Assembly (NCBI GenBank): GCA_034003585.1 | Contig: JAVEYH010000048.1 | Span: 1 to 23,914, forward strand | Length of the DNA: 23,914 nucleotides | Direction of reading: 5' to 3' | From: JAPXSY01 sp034003585 | GTDB taxonomy: Bacteria > Verrucomicrobiota > Kiritimatiellia > RFP12 > UBA1067 | Shown here: piece after piece, positions 15,764-23,891 of the stretch | Position numbering within the stretch: position 1 is the first letter of the stretch | How the letters are laid out: each line of letters starts with the position of its first letter | The notes under the pieces: generated by a model | The model's input: only the letters and a program-made list of their open reading frames with translations | The model's database searches: none | What the model was told of the DNA's origin: nothing | Program-made: the position numbers and the translations under genes

Positions 15764-17215
15764 TCACCCGTTCAAGGCTGCGACCGGCTGCCCCAACCCC
15801 TCTTCGATCCGCTCGTCAACCCGCTGGCTGAAGGCAAGCAGCGGCGCGCTGAGAGCCGTCAAGCCTAACGCCTCGGGCGGCTCGCCCTCGTCCAACAGCA
15901 CTTTGGCGATCTCCGCGGCCTTGAGGCAACTGCCGCAGCGGGCGAGCAGATAGTCGCCCGGCCGTCCCGCCACCTCAGCCAGAATGTTGTGCCGCGCGAG
16001 ATCCTCAAGGATGTCTTTGACAAACCGGCTGGGTATACCCCGCCGCCGGGCGAACGCCTCGGCCGCGAACGGCCCGCCCGCCGGGTCTTTGGCGCAACGG
16101 GCGGCCTCGGCGCAGAGGGTCAGCGCCAACAGCAGGCGCGCGCGCAGACTGGCCCGCGCCGCATTCTGCTCCAGCACGTAGGTGTCGCGGTTCTGCACCG
16201 CAAAGGCGATCTCGGAGCCCAGCAGAATGATCTGCCAACTCGTGTACACCCACATGAGCAGGATCGGCAGCACCGCGAACCCGCCGTACAGCGCGCTGTA
16301 TTTGGCGATCCCCACCTGCAGCATCGCGCACAGTTTGAGCCAGCCGCCGAACAGGATTAGCGTCACCAGCCCGCCCGTCAGCGCCGCGCCGGTCCGGACC
16401 CGCACGTTCGGCATGAACCCCAACAGAAAGGCGAACGTCAGCGTGCCGAGCGTCAGCGTGATGCCGCTCTTCAGCAGACCGCTGCTCACGATCATCCGGA
16501 CCCCGTCGGAGACCGACCCCCCCACGGTCTTGTCCATTGTGTCCGTGACCATCTTCGCGACCGGCACCGTGGAAACCGCCATGATCAGAAAAGGCAGGAT
16601 GATGATGACGAACAGGTAGTCCGCCAGTTTGCGGACCAGCGCGCGCGGACGTTCGACCCCCCAGATGCGGTTGAAACTGTCCTCAACCTTGCCGAGCATG
16701 CCCACCACCGACCAGATCAGCATGACCGCGCCAATCCCTCCCAGCGTTCCGAAACTGATGGAGTTCACCTGCGCGAACAACTGGTCCGCGATCTCCCGGA
16801 CCTGCGTCGAGAAGGCCTTCGTCACCTCGTCGTGGACTTGGCTTTTTTCCGCATCCCCCTCCGCAACGGCTGCGGTCCGGGCATCCACCGCCGCCTCCAT
16901 CTGCGCCATCCATGCGTTGAGATGACGGTCCAGTTGCTCTTTGGCCAGATCGGCGCCGCCGAAGGTCCGTGCCAACGCCAAAGCCAGCACCAGGATCGGC
17001 ACGAGCCCCATCAGCGTGAAAAAGGTCAGCGAGGCCGCATGCAACGCGCAGGCGTTCCGCCGGAACCCGTCCACAACCAGGTGTCCCAGCCGCAGCAGAT
17101 GCACCCCGTTCCGGTGCAGCCAGGGCAGTTCGCCGGAGCGCACTTCCCATAAACCGTGACGCAGAAACCGGACCACCCGGTCCCGCACCCCCGCCTTCGC
17201 GCCCGAGTCACTCAT
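15764..17215 (-). CDS. YihY/BrkB family inner-membrane protein with C-terminal winged-helix-like tail
   Basis: A 483-residue polytopic protein of the YihY/virulence factor BrkB family, once misannotated as RNase BN. The family start is seen in HAASLTFFTLMGLVPILVLALALA. A long polar loop follows (about 85-145), and then five more hydrophobic helices including YLFVIIILPFLIMAVS and the signature KYSALYGGFAVLPILLMWVY. The C-terminal ~130 residues (about 355-483) are soluble and resemble a winged-helix/RrF2-like fold (FAARRGIPSRFVKDILEDL class pattern: choice of helix, then short strands, with one CGSC). Molecular function is unknown. The ATG overlaps the upstream stop as ATGA, with GGAGG just before it. 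Confidence 0.88.
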   Translation of the reverse strand: MSDSGAKAGVRDRVVRFLRHGLWEVRSGELPWLHRNGVHLLRLGHLVVDGFRRNACALHAASLTFFTLMGLVPILVLALALARTFGGADLAKEQLDRHLNAWMAQMEAAVDARTAAVAEGDAEKSQVHDEVTKAFSTQVREIADQLFAQVNSISFGTLGGIGAVMLIWSVVGMLGKVEDSFNRIWGVERPRALVRKLADYLFVIIILPFLIMAVSTVPVAKMVTDTMDKTVGGSVSDGVRMIVSSGLLKSGITLTLGTLTFAFLLGFMPNVRVRTGAALTGGLVTLILFGGWLKLCAMLQVGIAKYSALYGGFAVLPILLMWVYTSWQIILLGSEIAFAVQNRDTYVLEQNAARASLRARLLLALTLCAEAARCAKDPAGGPFAAEAFARRRGIPSRFVKDILEDLARHNILAEVAGRPGDYLLARCGSCLKAAEIAKVLLDEGEPPEALGLTALSAPLLAFSQRVDERIEEGLGQPVAALNG

Positions 17216-18444
17216 CCCGCCTCCTCCTTCCTCCGGGGCGCGCGGATCCGGATCGCCTTGACGACCGCCGGACAGACATATTCGCAATACCCGCACCCCG
17301 TACACGCATTCGCATCCACCGTCACCCGGCTCACCAGCTCGTCCGGATCCCAGGCAAAATCCAACGCCTCCTCCGGACAGGCCGCCACACACGAGCCGCA
17401 TTCGCGCCCCTCCGCCAGCAGGCACAACGCATGATCCACCTTCGCGCACCCCATCGGCTCCCGGAACTTGTTCTGCCGCGTGAACCGCGGGATCGCGCCG
17501 GTGGGGCAGACCTGACCGCATACCGTGCAGGTGACGGGACAGTACTCCTCCCCGAACCGGACCTCCGGCGCCAGCACGCCGGCCAGCCCGGCCCCGACCC
17601 CGCCCCCATGCAGAATGTTGCTGGGACACGCCCGCACGCAATTGCCGCAGCGCGCACACAACCGCGTGAACCGCGCGGCCGTTCCGCTCGCCGGCGGACG
17701 GATCGCCTCCGCCCGCGCCTCCGTGCGCTCCGGCGGCAACAGCAGCCGGTAGGCCGCGCCCGCGCCCAGACCCAGAAAAACCCTGCGCCCCGCCCCCCCG
17801 CCGCGCGACGCGCGGGACGCCGCGTCACCGCCCGCCCGCCGCCACGTGACCGCGCCGCGCAGCAGATCCTGCGTCGCGCCTAACGGGCAGAGCCTGCCGC
17901 ACCAGAGACCGGGCGCCAGAAGCGCCGCCAGGATCAACAGCGGCAGCCCTGCGGCCGCCCCCCCTTCCCACACGCCGGCATGCGGACGGAAGAAGGCGAA
18001 AAACGCCTGGAACATCACCAGCGGGTCCAGCCACCCGAACAGCGGATACCCCAACACCGCGGCCCCCGCGCCGACCAGCACCAACCCCACCCCGACCCGA
18101 GGCACCCGCCCCACCCACGCCCGCCGCCGCGCCCGGAGACCGACCGCCTCGAAACAGGCACCGGCCGGACAGATCCAGCGGCAGAAGAAACGCGGGAGGA
18201 AAAGACACACCGCAGCCACCGCAGCCGCGGCCCACAGCAGGACACTGACCGCGCCGGCCACCGCGGCGAGCAGTCCCGTGAAGGGACTCAGCGAGGGAAA
18301 CACCACCGCCAGCCAGGCGGGGCCGATTGCCTGCAGGGCGCACACCGCCGCCGCCGCAACCGACGCGGCCCGCACCGCCGCGCGCCCGGACCCCGTACGC
18401 CCGGACCCCGTGCGCCGCGGCTTCTCCCTTCCTCGCTCTGACAT
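17212..18444 (-). CDS. NapH-NapG-like fusion: membrane polyferredoxin with four extra [4Fe-4S] clusters
   Basis: A 410-residue protein. Residues 1-200 resemble NapH: four to five membrane helices with two CX3CP motifs (C88/C92 and C182/C186). Residues 219-400 resemble NapG: an internal twin-Arg hydrophobic segment (GRRVFLGLGAGA, 219-230), then four cluster motifs in NapG order. These are C263-C266-C269-C273, C302-C306-C309-C313, C341-C349-C352-C356 and C381-C384-C387-C391. NapG and NapH pass electrons from quinol toward periplasmic reductases, but no reductase is in the window, so the partner is unknown. Start at 18444: no Shine-Dalgarno, but a promoter ends six bases upstream. A frame start at 18501 would run through that promoter and into the enolase gene, and is rejected. 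It overlaps the YihY-family gene by ATGA. Confidence 0.87.
   Translation of the reverse strand: MSERGREKPRRTGSGRTGSGRAAVRAASVAAAAVCALQAIGPAWLAVVFPSLSPFTGLLAAVAGAVSVLLWAAAAVAAVCLFLPRFFCRWICPAGACFEAVGLRARRRAWVGRVPRVGVGLVLVGAGAAVLGYPLFGWLDPLVMFQAFFAFFRPHAGVWEGGAAAGLPLLILAALLAPGLWCGRLCPLGATQDLLRGAVTWRRAGGDAASRASRGGGAGRRVFLGLGAGAAYRLLLPPERTEARAEAIRPPASGTAARFTRLCARCGNCVRACPSNILHGGGVGAGLAGVLAPEVRFGEEYCPVTCTVCGQVCPTGAIPRFTRQNKFREPMGCAKVDHALCLLAEGRECGSCVAACPEEALDFAWDPDELVSRVTVDANACTGCGYCEYVCPAVVKAIRIRAPRRKEEAG
18383..18412 (-). repeat. 15-bp tandem duplication in the NapH-like N-terminus
   Basis: Two adjacent 15-nt units differing at one base encode RTGSG twice in the cytoplasmic tail. This is a recent in-frame slippage or duplication with no evident functional meaning. 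Confidence 0.6.
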
Positions 18445-18450
18445 GCCCGT

Positions 18451-18479
18451 ATCATACCGACACTTCGCGGGGAGCGCAA
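18451..18479 (-). promoter_or_regulatory. sigma70-like promoter of the NapHG-yihY-tgt-yajC-secDF run
   Basis: On the minus strand, TTGCGC (18479-18474), a 17-nt spacer and TATGAT (18456-18451) lie between the enolase-family stop and the NapHG ATG. The -10 box matches five of six bases. Six bases separate it from the ATG, so the predicted first transcribed base is the A of the start codon. Confidence 0.5.
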
Positions 18480-18490
18480 CGTCCGGCACG

Positions 18491-19666
18491 TCACTTCGCA
18501 AAGTAGGCGGTCGCGTTCTGCGGACGGATCTCGGTGAGCGCGCCGGTGTAATGCCGCAGCGCGATCGGCTGGTAGGGATATTTGGCGATCGCCGCCTCGT
18601 TGATCTCCACGCCGATCCCCGGACGGTCGAGGGGAATGTGCATCTCCCCGTCGCGCAAGGTCACGGCCTCATCGCAGATCTCGCGGCGCCACGGGACATC
18701 GCTCGCCATGGTCTCCAGCAGATAAAAACCGGGCTGCGACGCGGCAAGCTGCAACGTGGCCGCGTTCGCCACCGGCCCGCTGGGGTTGTGCGGACAGAAC
18801 GGGATGTGATGGGTCTCGGCGATCGCCGCGATCTTGCGCAATTCGGTGATCCCGCCCGCGTGCGAGACGTCCGGCTGCACAAAGTCCGCGCCGCGCGCCT
18901 CCAGCAGCGTGCGGAACTGCCAGGTGCTGTAGAGCCGTTCGCCGAACGAGAGCGGGACATTCACCCGGCCGCGCAAATCGGCGATGGCCTCCATCGTATC
19001 CGGTATGATCGGCTCCTCGAACCACAGGATGTTGAAATCCTCCAACGCCTTCGCGATGCGCAGCGCGGTCGGCAGATCGAAGCGCCCGTGCCCTTCGATC
19101 AGAATCTCCGCACGGCCGCCCACCGCCTCGAAGACCTTTTCGACGCAGCGCATCGCCTTGCGGAAAGCCTGCGGCTCCACCTGACGGTAGGCGGACCCGA
19201 AGGGGTCCCACTTGAGGCCCTTCCATCCGGCGGTCTCCACCGCCTCCGCCGCTTTCGCGCCGAACTCCTCCGGCTCTTTCGCGCCCGCGAACCAGCCGTT
19301 GGCGTAGCAAGGCACCCGATCGCGCATCCGGCCGCCCAGCAACCGCCACACCGGAACATTCAGACTCTTGCCCAGGATATCCCACAGCGCGATGTCGATC
19401 GCCGAGATCGCGCTCATCAGCACCGGCCCGCCGCGCCAGTAGGCGTCGCGGTAGTTGCTGTGCCAGATCGCCTCGATGTCGCGCGGATCCTTGCCGATCA
19501 GGTCCCGCTCCAGCTCCATGCAGGCGGCGACAACCGCATGCTCCTTGTATTCCAGCGTGGCCTCGCCGACCCCGTTCAGGCCCGGCTCATCCGTCAGCAC
19601 CTTCACGAACACCCAGTTCGTGCGGTACGCGTTGCAGACAAACGTCTTGATCCCCGTGATTTTCAT
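18491..19666 (-). CDS. mandelate racemase/enolase-superfamily sugar-acid dehydratase, D-galactonate dehydratase-like
   Basis: A 391-residue cytosolic enzyme. The N-terminal capping domain (MKITGIKTFV, GEATLEYKE, RGGPVLMSAISAIDIALWD) resembles DgoD. The barrel keeps the magnesium ligands E191, E217 (FEEP) and E243 (FGERL), and the bases H193 (EGHGRFD), D266 (QPDVSHAGG) and H293 (CPHNPSGP), with E318 in LLETM. Members remove water from aldonic acids to give 2-keto-3-deoxy acids. The first ligand is Glu rather than the Asp of E. coli DgoD, so the sugar acid may differ; other acid-sugar dehydratases or an anhydrogalactonate cycloisomerase role cannot be excluded. The ATG overlaps the MFS stop by ATGA, tying uptake to this step. 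Confidence 0.88.
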   Translation of the reverse strand: MKITGIKTFVCNAYRTNWVFVKVLTDEPGLNGVGEATLEYKEHAVVAACMELERDLIGKDPRDIEAIWHSNYRDAYWRGGPVLMSAISAIDIALWDILGKSLNVPVWRLLGGRMRDRVPCYANGWFAGAKEPEEFGAKAAEAVETAGWKGLKWDPFGSAYRQVEPQAFRKAMRCVEKVFEAVGGRAEILIEGHGRFDLPTALRIAKALEDFNILWFEEPIIPDTMEAIADLRGRVNVPLSFGERLYSTWQFRTLLEARGADFVQPDVSHAGGITELRKIAAIAETHHIPFCPHNPSGPVANAATLQLAASQPGFYLLETMASDVPWRREICDEAVTLRDGEMHIPLDRPGIGVEINEAAIAKYPYQPIALRHYTGALTEIRPQNATAYFAK

Positions 19667-20916
19667 GCGACCGCCTTTCGATCCTTCCGGAACGTGAAGA
19701 GCAGCGAGGCCAACACCGCCAGACCGCCGACAACATACGCCGCCGCCATCAGCTTGAAGCCGAGCTGCATGCCCGCCTGCGTGCCCATCCGCTTCATCAG
19801 AAACCCGACCAGCCAGGGCCCGACCGTGCCGCCGACCAGAAAACCGGTCATGGTCAGCAACCCGACCGCCGTGGCCCGGTAGCGCGCCGGCACCACATCA
19901 AAGAGCGAAGTGTGCGTGTTGACCTCGAACAGCCCGCGCGACACGCCGTACAGCGCGCAGAACACCCAAACCGTCAGTACCGTCGTAGCCTGGCCCACCT
20001 GATACAGGGCCGGCGCGCCGAGAAACAGGGCCGCCACCTGCAGGCGCAGCCGGAACCGGGGATCGCGTTTCACAAACCGGTCGGTGATGAACCCGCCGCA
20101 CAGGATGGTGATCATGGCGGCCACCACATGATAGGTGAAGGCGCCGCTGGACTGGGTTTTGGTCAGGCGGAACATCCCCTCCGGATCCTGCATGTACTTG
20201 GGCACCCAGAACCAGTAGATGTTGTTCACGAAGACGATCGCCGTGAACGCCACGGTCAGCAGCACCGCGCTCGGCGTGCGGATCAGCACCCCCACCGATT
20301 CCAGCACGCCCGGTTTCGACGCGGGTCCGGCGGCTTCCGCCTCGTCGTGCGGCGCGTCCTTCAAACGGAAGACCGCGACGAATCCGAGCAGCACGCCGAA
20401 GATCCCGAACGCGGCGAACGACCAGCGCCAGCTCCAGCGCTCCGCAATGGCCGCCGCGATCACGCCGCAGCTCATCACCCCGATGTACAGCGCCGATTGG
20501 TGGATCGACATCGCCACCGCCCGCGTCTCTTTGTGAAACGACGCCAGCAGCGAATACCCGGAGGGCGCGTACATCGCCTCGCACGTCGCCGAGGTGACGC
20601 TGTAAAAGAGCACGAGCGTGAGAAAACCCACCGAGGCGCCGGCCAGGGCCGTGGCCGCGCTGCCGACGATCAGAGTCCAGGTGATGATCCACTTGCGGCT
20701 GTAACGGTCACCCAACACGCCGGAGATCGGGATCATGATGCCCAGCACGACGGACAGGCACGCCGGCACCCAACCGATCAGCTCCGACGAAAGATTCAGG
20801 TCGCGCTGCACATCCGGCACCACGATCCCCAGCACCGCCCGGCCGGCCTGATGGGTGAAAAACGAGAGCGACAGCCACAACAGCAGTTCCCACTTGTAGT
20901 TCTTCGATGTCTTCAT
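19663..20916 (-). CDS. MFS transporter, anion:cation symporter-like, sugar-acid uptake candidate
   Basis: A 417-residue, twelve-helix major facilitator. Helix 1 (LLLWLSLSFFTHQAGRAVLG), the loop 2-3 motif GVLGDRYSRKW and the helix 4-5 region (APSGYSLLASF, RAVAMSIHQSALYIG) are family typical; the second half has FITDRFVKRDPRFR. Its partnership with a galactonate-dehydratase-like enzyme points to hexonate or hexuronate uptake of the DgoT/ExuT kind, which is inference. The frame can be extended to a GTG at 20961, giving a repeated MSDASD leader, but those codons are simply the palindrome at 20926-20959. The ATG at 20916 begins at the first membrane helix. Its Shine-Dalgarno is poor (GCGAG), and the hairpin ends only 9 nt upstream. 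Confidence 0.87.
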   Translation of the reverse strand: MKTSKNYKWELLLWLSLSFFTHQAGRAVLGIVVPDVQRDLNLSSELIGWVPACLSVVLGIMIPISGVLGDRYSRKWIITWTLIVGSAATALAGASVGFLTLVLFYSVTSATCEAMYAPSGYSLLASFHKETRAVAMSIHQSALYIGVMSCGVIAAAIAERWSWRWSFAAFGIFGVLLGFVAVFRLKDAPHDEAEAAGPASKPGVLESVGVLIRTPSAVLLTVAFTAIVFVNNIYWFWVPKYMQDPEGMFRLTKTQSSGAFTYHVVAAMITILCGGFITDRFVKRDPRFRLRLQVAALFLGAPALYQVGQATTVLTVWVFCALYGVSRGLFEVNTHTSLFDVVPARYRATAVGLLTMTGFLVGGTVGPWLVGFLMKRMGTQAGMQLGFKLMAAAYVVGGLAVLASLLFTFRKDRKAVA

Positions 20917-20925
20917 GATCTCGCT

Positions 20926-20959
20926 GTCGGACGCGTCGGACATGTCCGACGCATCCGAC
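20926..20959. repeat. 34-nt near-perfect palindrome built of four 9-nt units
   Basis: Two 16-nt arms match at all but one position (a T:G pair in RNA) around a central AT. The element is four heptamers (GTCGGAC twice, then GTCCGAC and ATCCGAC on the plus strand) separated by dinucleotides. It occupies most of the 60-bp gap between the SDR stop and the MFS ATG. It could be a strong mRNA hairpin controlling MFS translation or transcript processing, an operator, or a member of a dispersed repeat family. Confidence 0.75.
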
Positions 20960-20976
20960 ACTCTCTAAAAAACGCC

Positions 20977-21753
20977 TTACACATCCACATCCACCGGCAT
21001 GTGCTGGGCGCTGCACCCCGCATCCACCACCAGCCGCTCGCCGCAGATGTTGCGCGAGGCGTCCGAAGCCATGAACGCCACGGCCTGCGCGATGTCATCG
21101 GCCGTCGCCTCCATGCCGATCGGGCAGTTGAGGCGGCGGCGCCTCATGGTCGCCTCGTTGAGTTTGTCCCAACGGTCGGTATAGATATACCCCGGCGCGA
21201 CCATGTTCACGCGGATCCCCTTGGGGCCGAGATCCACCGCCATCGAGCGGGTCAGCGCGTCCAGGCCGCCCTTGCTCGCCACATAGGCCGTACGGTTCCG
21301 GATCGCCCGTGTCGAGACGTTCGAACCGAGGTTCACGATCACGCCGCGGCTCTCCTGCGCCAGCATCATTTTGACCGCCTCCTGCGACACCTGGAAGGTG
21401 CCCAGCAGATTCGTCTTGACGACCGACAGGAAGTACGCCGGGTCCATCTCCTCGAACGCCGGCCCGATGCCCTGATTGCACGCATTGTTCACCAGGATGT
21501 CCAAGCGCCCGAACTTCTCGCGGACCACGCGGAACAGGGCGCGGACCTGTTCGGTGTCCGAAATGTCGGCCGGCGTCTCGGTGAAGCCGTCCAGCCCCAT
21601 GGCCCGCAGCTCCGCCGCGCCTTTGGCCGTGCTCTCCGGCGTGGAACTGCACACGCAGACTTTGGCTCCCTCGCGGAGAAAGAGCGCGGCAATCCCCACG
21701 CCCGTGTTCCGGCTGGTTCCGGTCACCAACACCACCTTGTCCCGAAAACGCAT
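20977..21753 (-). CDS. SDR family NAD(P)-dependent oxidoreductase
   Basis: A 258-residue classical short-chain dehydrogenase/reductase. The cofactor motif TGTSRNTGVG is at 11-20, NNAC (in place of NNAG) at 89-92, and the catalytic triad S144, Y157, K161 (YVASK) is intact. VAPGYIYTDRW follows, and a C-terminal CGERLVVDAG block ends the fold. Relatives oxidise or reduce sugars, sugar acids and many alcohols. In this cluster it may oxidise a released sugar to a lactone or act on a keto acid; the direction is not predictable. The ATG at 21753 has a Shine-Dalgarno (AAAGGCGGGAG) upstream; a start at 21798 would overlap the GH50 stop and is less likely. It lies 41 bp after the GH50 gene. Confidence 0.9.
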   Translation of the reverse strand: MRFRDKVVLVTGTSRNTGVGIAALFLREGAKVCVCSSTPESTAKGAAELRAMGLDGFTETPADISDTEQVRALFRVVREKFGRLDILVNNACNQGIGPAFEEMDPAYFLSVVKTNLLGTFQVSQEAVKMMLAQESRGVIVNLGSNVSTRAIRNRTAYVASKGGLDALTRSMAVDLGPKGIRVNMVAPGYIYTDRWDKLNEATMRRRRLNCPIGMEATADDIAQAVAFMASDASRNICGERLVVDAGCSAQHMPVDVDV

Positions 21754-21794
21754 CACTCCCGCCTTTCTGGTTTTTCCTGTTGCCACTCCACACC

Positions 21795-23891
21795 TCATTT
21801 CCCGTTACGGATTTCGTACAAGCGGTATCCCACCTCGCGGATCCCCGCGATCGTCTCGGGATACGGCGTGTTGCAGCAGTCCACAAACCCCACCTGAAAA
21901 TTCTCGCCGTCAAAACGGCCCGTCGTGGCCTGGTCGCCGAACTGGTGCCAGTGCACGCCGACGACGTGCGGATGCTTCAGCGCCGACGTCACGTACTCCG
22001 CATAAACCCGGCCGCGCTCCTCCTGGCTCCCGAGCTTGACCAGACCGGGATGGAAGAGCCCGCGGTCCAGCGCGCCGAAATGGAACTCGCCGATGATCAC
22101 CGGCTTGTCGACGCCCGCAGGCGGTTTGAAATCATGCAGATGCCGGGCGTAAATGTTATAGCTGACCAGATCACAATGCCGGGCCGCCACACGCACCGCG
22201 AACTCGGGGCCCCGGCCCGCGAAGCGGCACCCCATGTAAAGCTTGTTTGGCGCCGCGGCCTTGAACTCCTCGCGGATATTCCGGAAGTAGGCGTCCGCGA
22301 TCTCCAGCGTGAACGCCTTGAGATCCGGGTCCGCCGCTTTACCCGGACGCTTGCGGACCGTCAAAAAGGCCTCCCAATCCGCATACGCCGCGCCCCACGC
22401 CGCGTTGAGGTTGCCGATGGTGCCGTATCTTTTCCGCATGCGCTCGCGGAACACGAGCTTGGCCGCCTGATCCGCCGGCGACTCCAGGGTCCACGACGCC
22501 AGATCGGTCTCGCTGCCCCAACTCAGCTCGTTGTCCACAAAAAAGCCAAAGCACCACGGATCCTCCATCTCGGCGCGGTGCTCGTTCATCAGCCGCCGCA
22601 CGTCCGCCCGGAAAGAGGGGTCGAACGGGTCGCGGAAGGGCCACCACCCGTCATGACTCCCCGCGATGGGCTTGGACTTGAGTTCGAACCGGTCGGTGTA
22701 CGGCGTGCGGCCCATCAGGCAGATCTGCTTGTCCGAGCTGTTCGCGATGGTGTTGAGGCCCCAGCTCCGCAGACGCCGGTGCGCCAGATCGGCGAAGACC
22801 TCATAATAGTTCGGGCCGTACTTGCGGCAGCAGTTCGCCGACGAAAAATCGTAGGTCCGTTGAATGTTGCGCTTGACGTAGTACGGATAGAGCAGTTCGT
22901 CGCGCGTGGTGTAGAACTTGGCGAACGGCGAATCCGGCGCGGGCAGCTCCGTAAAGTAGAACTCGCGGTTGTCCAGCGGCGTGATCGCAGTTGAAGGCGT
23001 CACGCGCACCGGCCCGTGCGACCAGTACAGATATCCCTCGGGGTCCACCATCCACCATACGCCGTCGATCTTCTCCACGCGGAAGTGGCCGGTGGCCTCG
23101 CGTTTCGGCCCGTCCGCCCAGCCGCCGAAGCGGCTCCAGCCTTTCGGTCCCGGATGGGCCTTCAGGTCCGCCTCCTCGTTCCGCGCCGCAGCCTTCAGCT
23201 CCGCGTCGGAATGGATCTTGCCGGGCCACTCCTTGTACTTGAACTGCCCGTAGCGGTCGATGAACGGGAAAAACTCCTTCTCGGTCAGCTTCATCCAGGC
23301 CGGGGGGTCCGGCCGCTCCCCGGCGTGCGCCACAATGCGACGGATGCCCCACTTCCAATCCAGTTTGTTCTGCCGCATGTAGACCGCCACGCCGACCACC
23401 CGGGCGGCATCGAGATCCGCCGCCACGCCCACCGTCTGAAACGGCGTCGCGCGCATCCCGGTCAGCTTGGACGTGATCGACCGTCCCGAGGGCAGCGCGG
23501 GCGGCAATGCGACCGTACACGCATGCGCCCCTTTGCGCGGCATGGTGATGCGGTCCACAAACACGCCGACGGACTTGGCGGGGTCCGCGCCCGGATTGTC
23601 GAGCCGGATCGTCAGCGGCAAATCCCCCTTGCCGTCGCGGTGCTCCAGCTCGAACGTGATGCGGTTGCAGCCCGAGAGATCCCAGTTGCCGGCAATGCGC
23701 ACCCCCGGATATCCCGTGTTGCCCGGGGTCTCAATCTCCAGCACGCCTCCCCTGCGTTCGAACCGGCTCCGGCCTCCCGCGTGCGCCGACACCGCCACAG
23801 CCGGCGTCACCTCGGCATCGAACAGCACCACGTCCGCAGCCTGGCACCCCATCGCCAGCAACGCCCCCCCGAACCATCGCCACTGCCGCAT
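21795..23891 (-). CDS. secreted GH50 family glycoside hydrolase (beta-agarase type)
   Basis: A 698-residue exported enzyme. The signal peptide is MRQWRW plus GGALLAMGCQAA, cut near residue 19. LAMGC is not a good lipobox, so a lipoprotein is unlikely. Residues of about 20-190 form a beta-sandwich carbohydrate-binding-like domain. Residues of about 205-690 are a clan GH-A barrel with GH50 blocks: DRYGQFKYKEWPGKIHSDAE, GGWADGPKREATGHFRVEK, HRRLRSWGLNTIANSSD and DPWCFGFFVDNELSWG. The barrel ends with GEFHFGALDRG, GVHWHQFGDQ and DGENFQVGFVDCCNTPY. Predicted acid/base is E455 and nucleophile E602. GH50 enzymes release neoagarobiose or galactose-type units from agarose-like galactans; the exact substrate is open. 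AAGGGG lies upstream of the ATG. It heads the SDR-MFS-dehydratase run. Confidence 0.92.
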   Translation of the reverse strand: MRQWRWFGGALLAMGCQAADVVLFDAEVTPAVAVSAHAGGRSRFERRGGVLEIETPGNTGYPGVRIAGNWDLSGCNRITFELEHRDGKGDLPLTIRLDNPGADPAKSVGVFVDRITMPRKGAHACTVALPPALPSGRSITSKLTGMRATPFQTVGVAADLDAARVVGVAVYMRQNKLDWKWGIRRIVAHAGERPDPPAWMKLTEKEFFPFIDRYGQFKYKEWPGKIHSDAELKAAARNEEADLKAHPGPKGWSRFGGWADGPKREATGHFRVEKIDGVWWMVDPEGYLYWSHGPVRVTPSTAITPLDNREFYFTELPAPDSPFAKFYTTRDELLYPYYVKRNIQRTYDFSSANCCRKYGPNYYEVFADLAHRRLRSWGLNTIANSSDKQICLMGRTPYTDRFELKSKPIAGSHDGWWPFRDPFDPSFRADVRRLMNEHRAEMEDPWCFGFFVDNELSWGSETDLASWTLESPADQAAKLVFRERMRKRYGTIGNLNAAWGAAYADWEAFLTVRKRPGKAADPDLKAFTLEIADAYFRNIREEFKAAAPNKLYMGCRFAGRGPEFAVRVAARHCDLVSYNIYARHLHDFKPPAGVDKPVIIGEFHFGALDRGLFHPGLVKLGSQEERGRVYAEYVTSALKHPHVVGVHWHQFGDQATTGRFDGENFQVGFVDCCNTPYPETIAGIREVGYRLYEIRNGK

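Noticed and set aside
17216..17659. N-terminal extension of the YihY-family frame with Cys residues
   Set aside because: It is an out-of-frame reading of the NapHG gene. The true start at 17215 has a Shine-Dalgarno and overlaps the upstream stop.
19912..21897. 661-codon plus-strand frame across the MFS and SDR genes
   Set aside because: Antisense shadow spanning two well-supported genes on the other strand.
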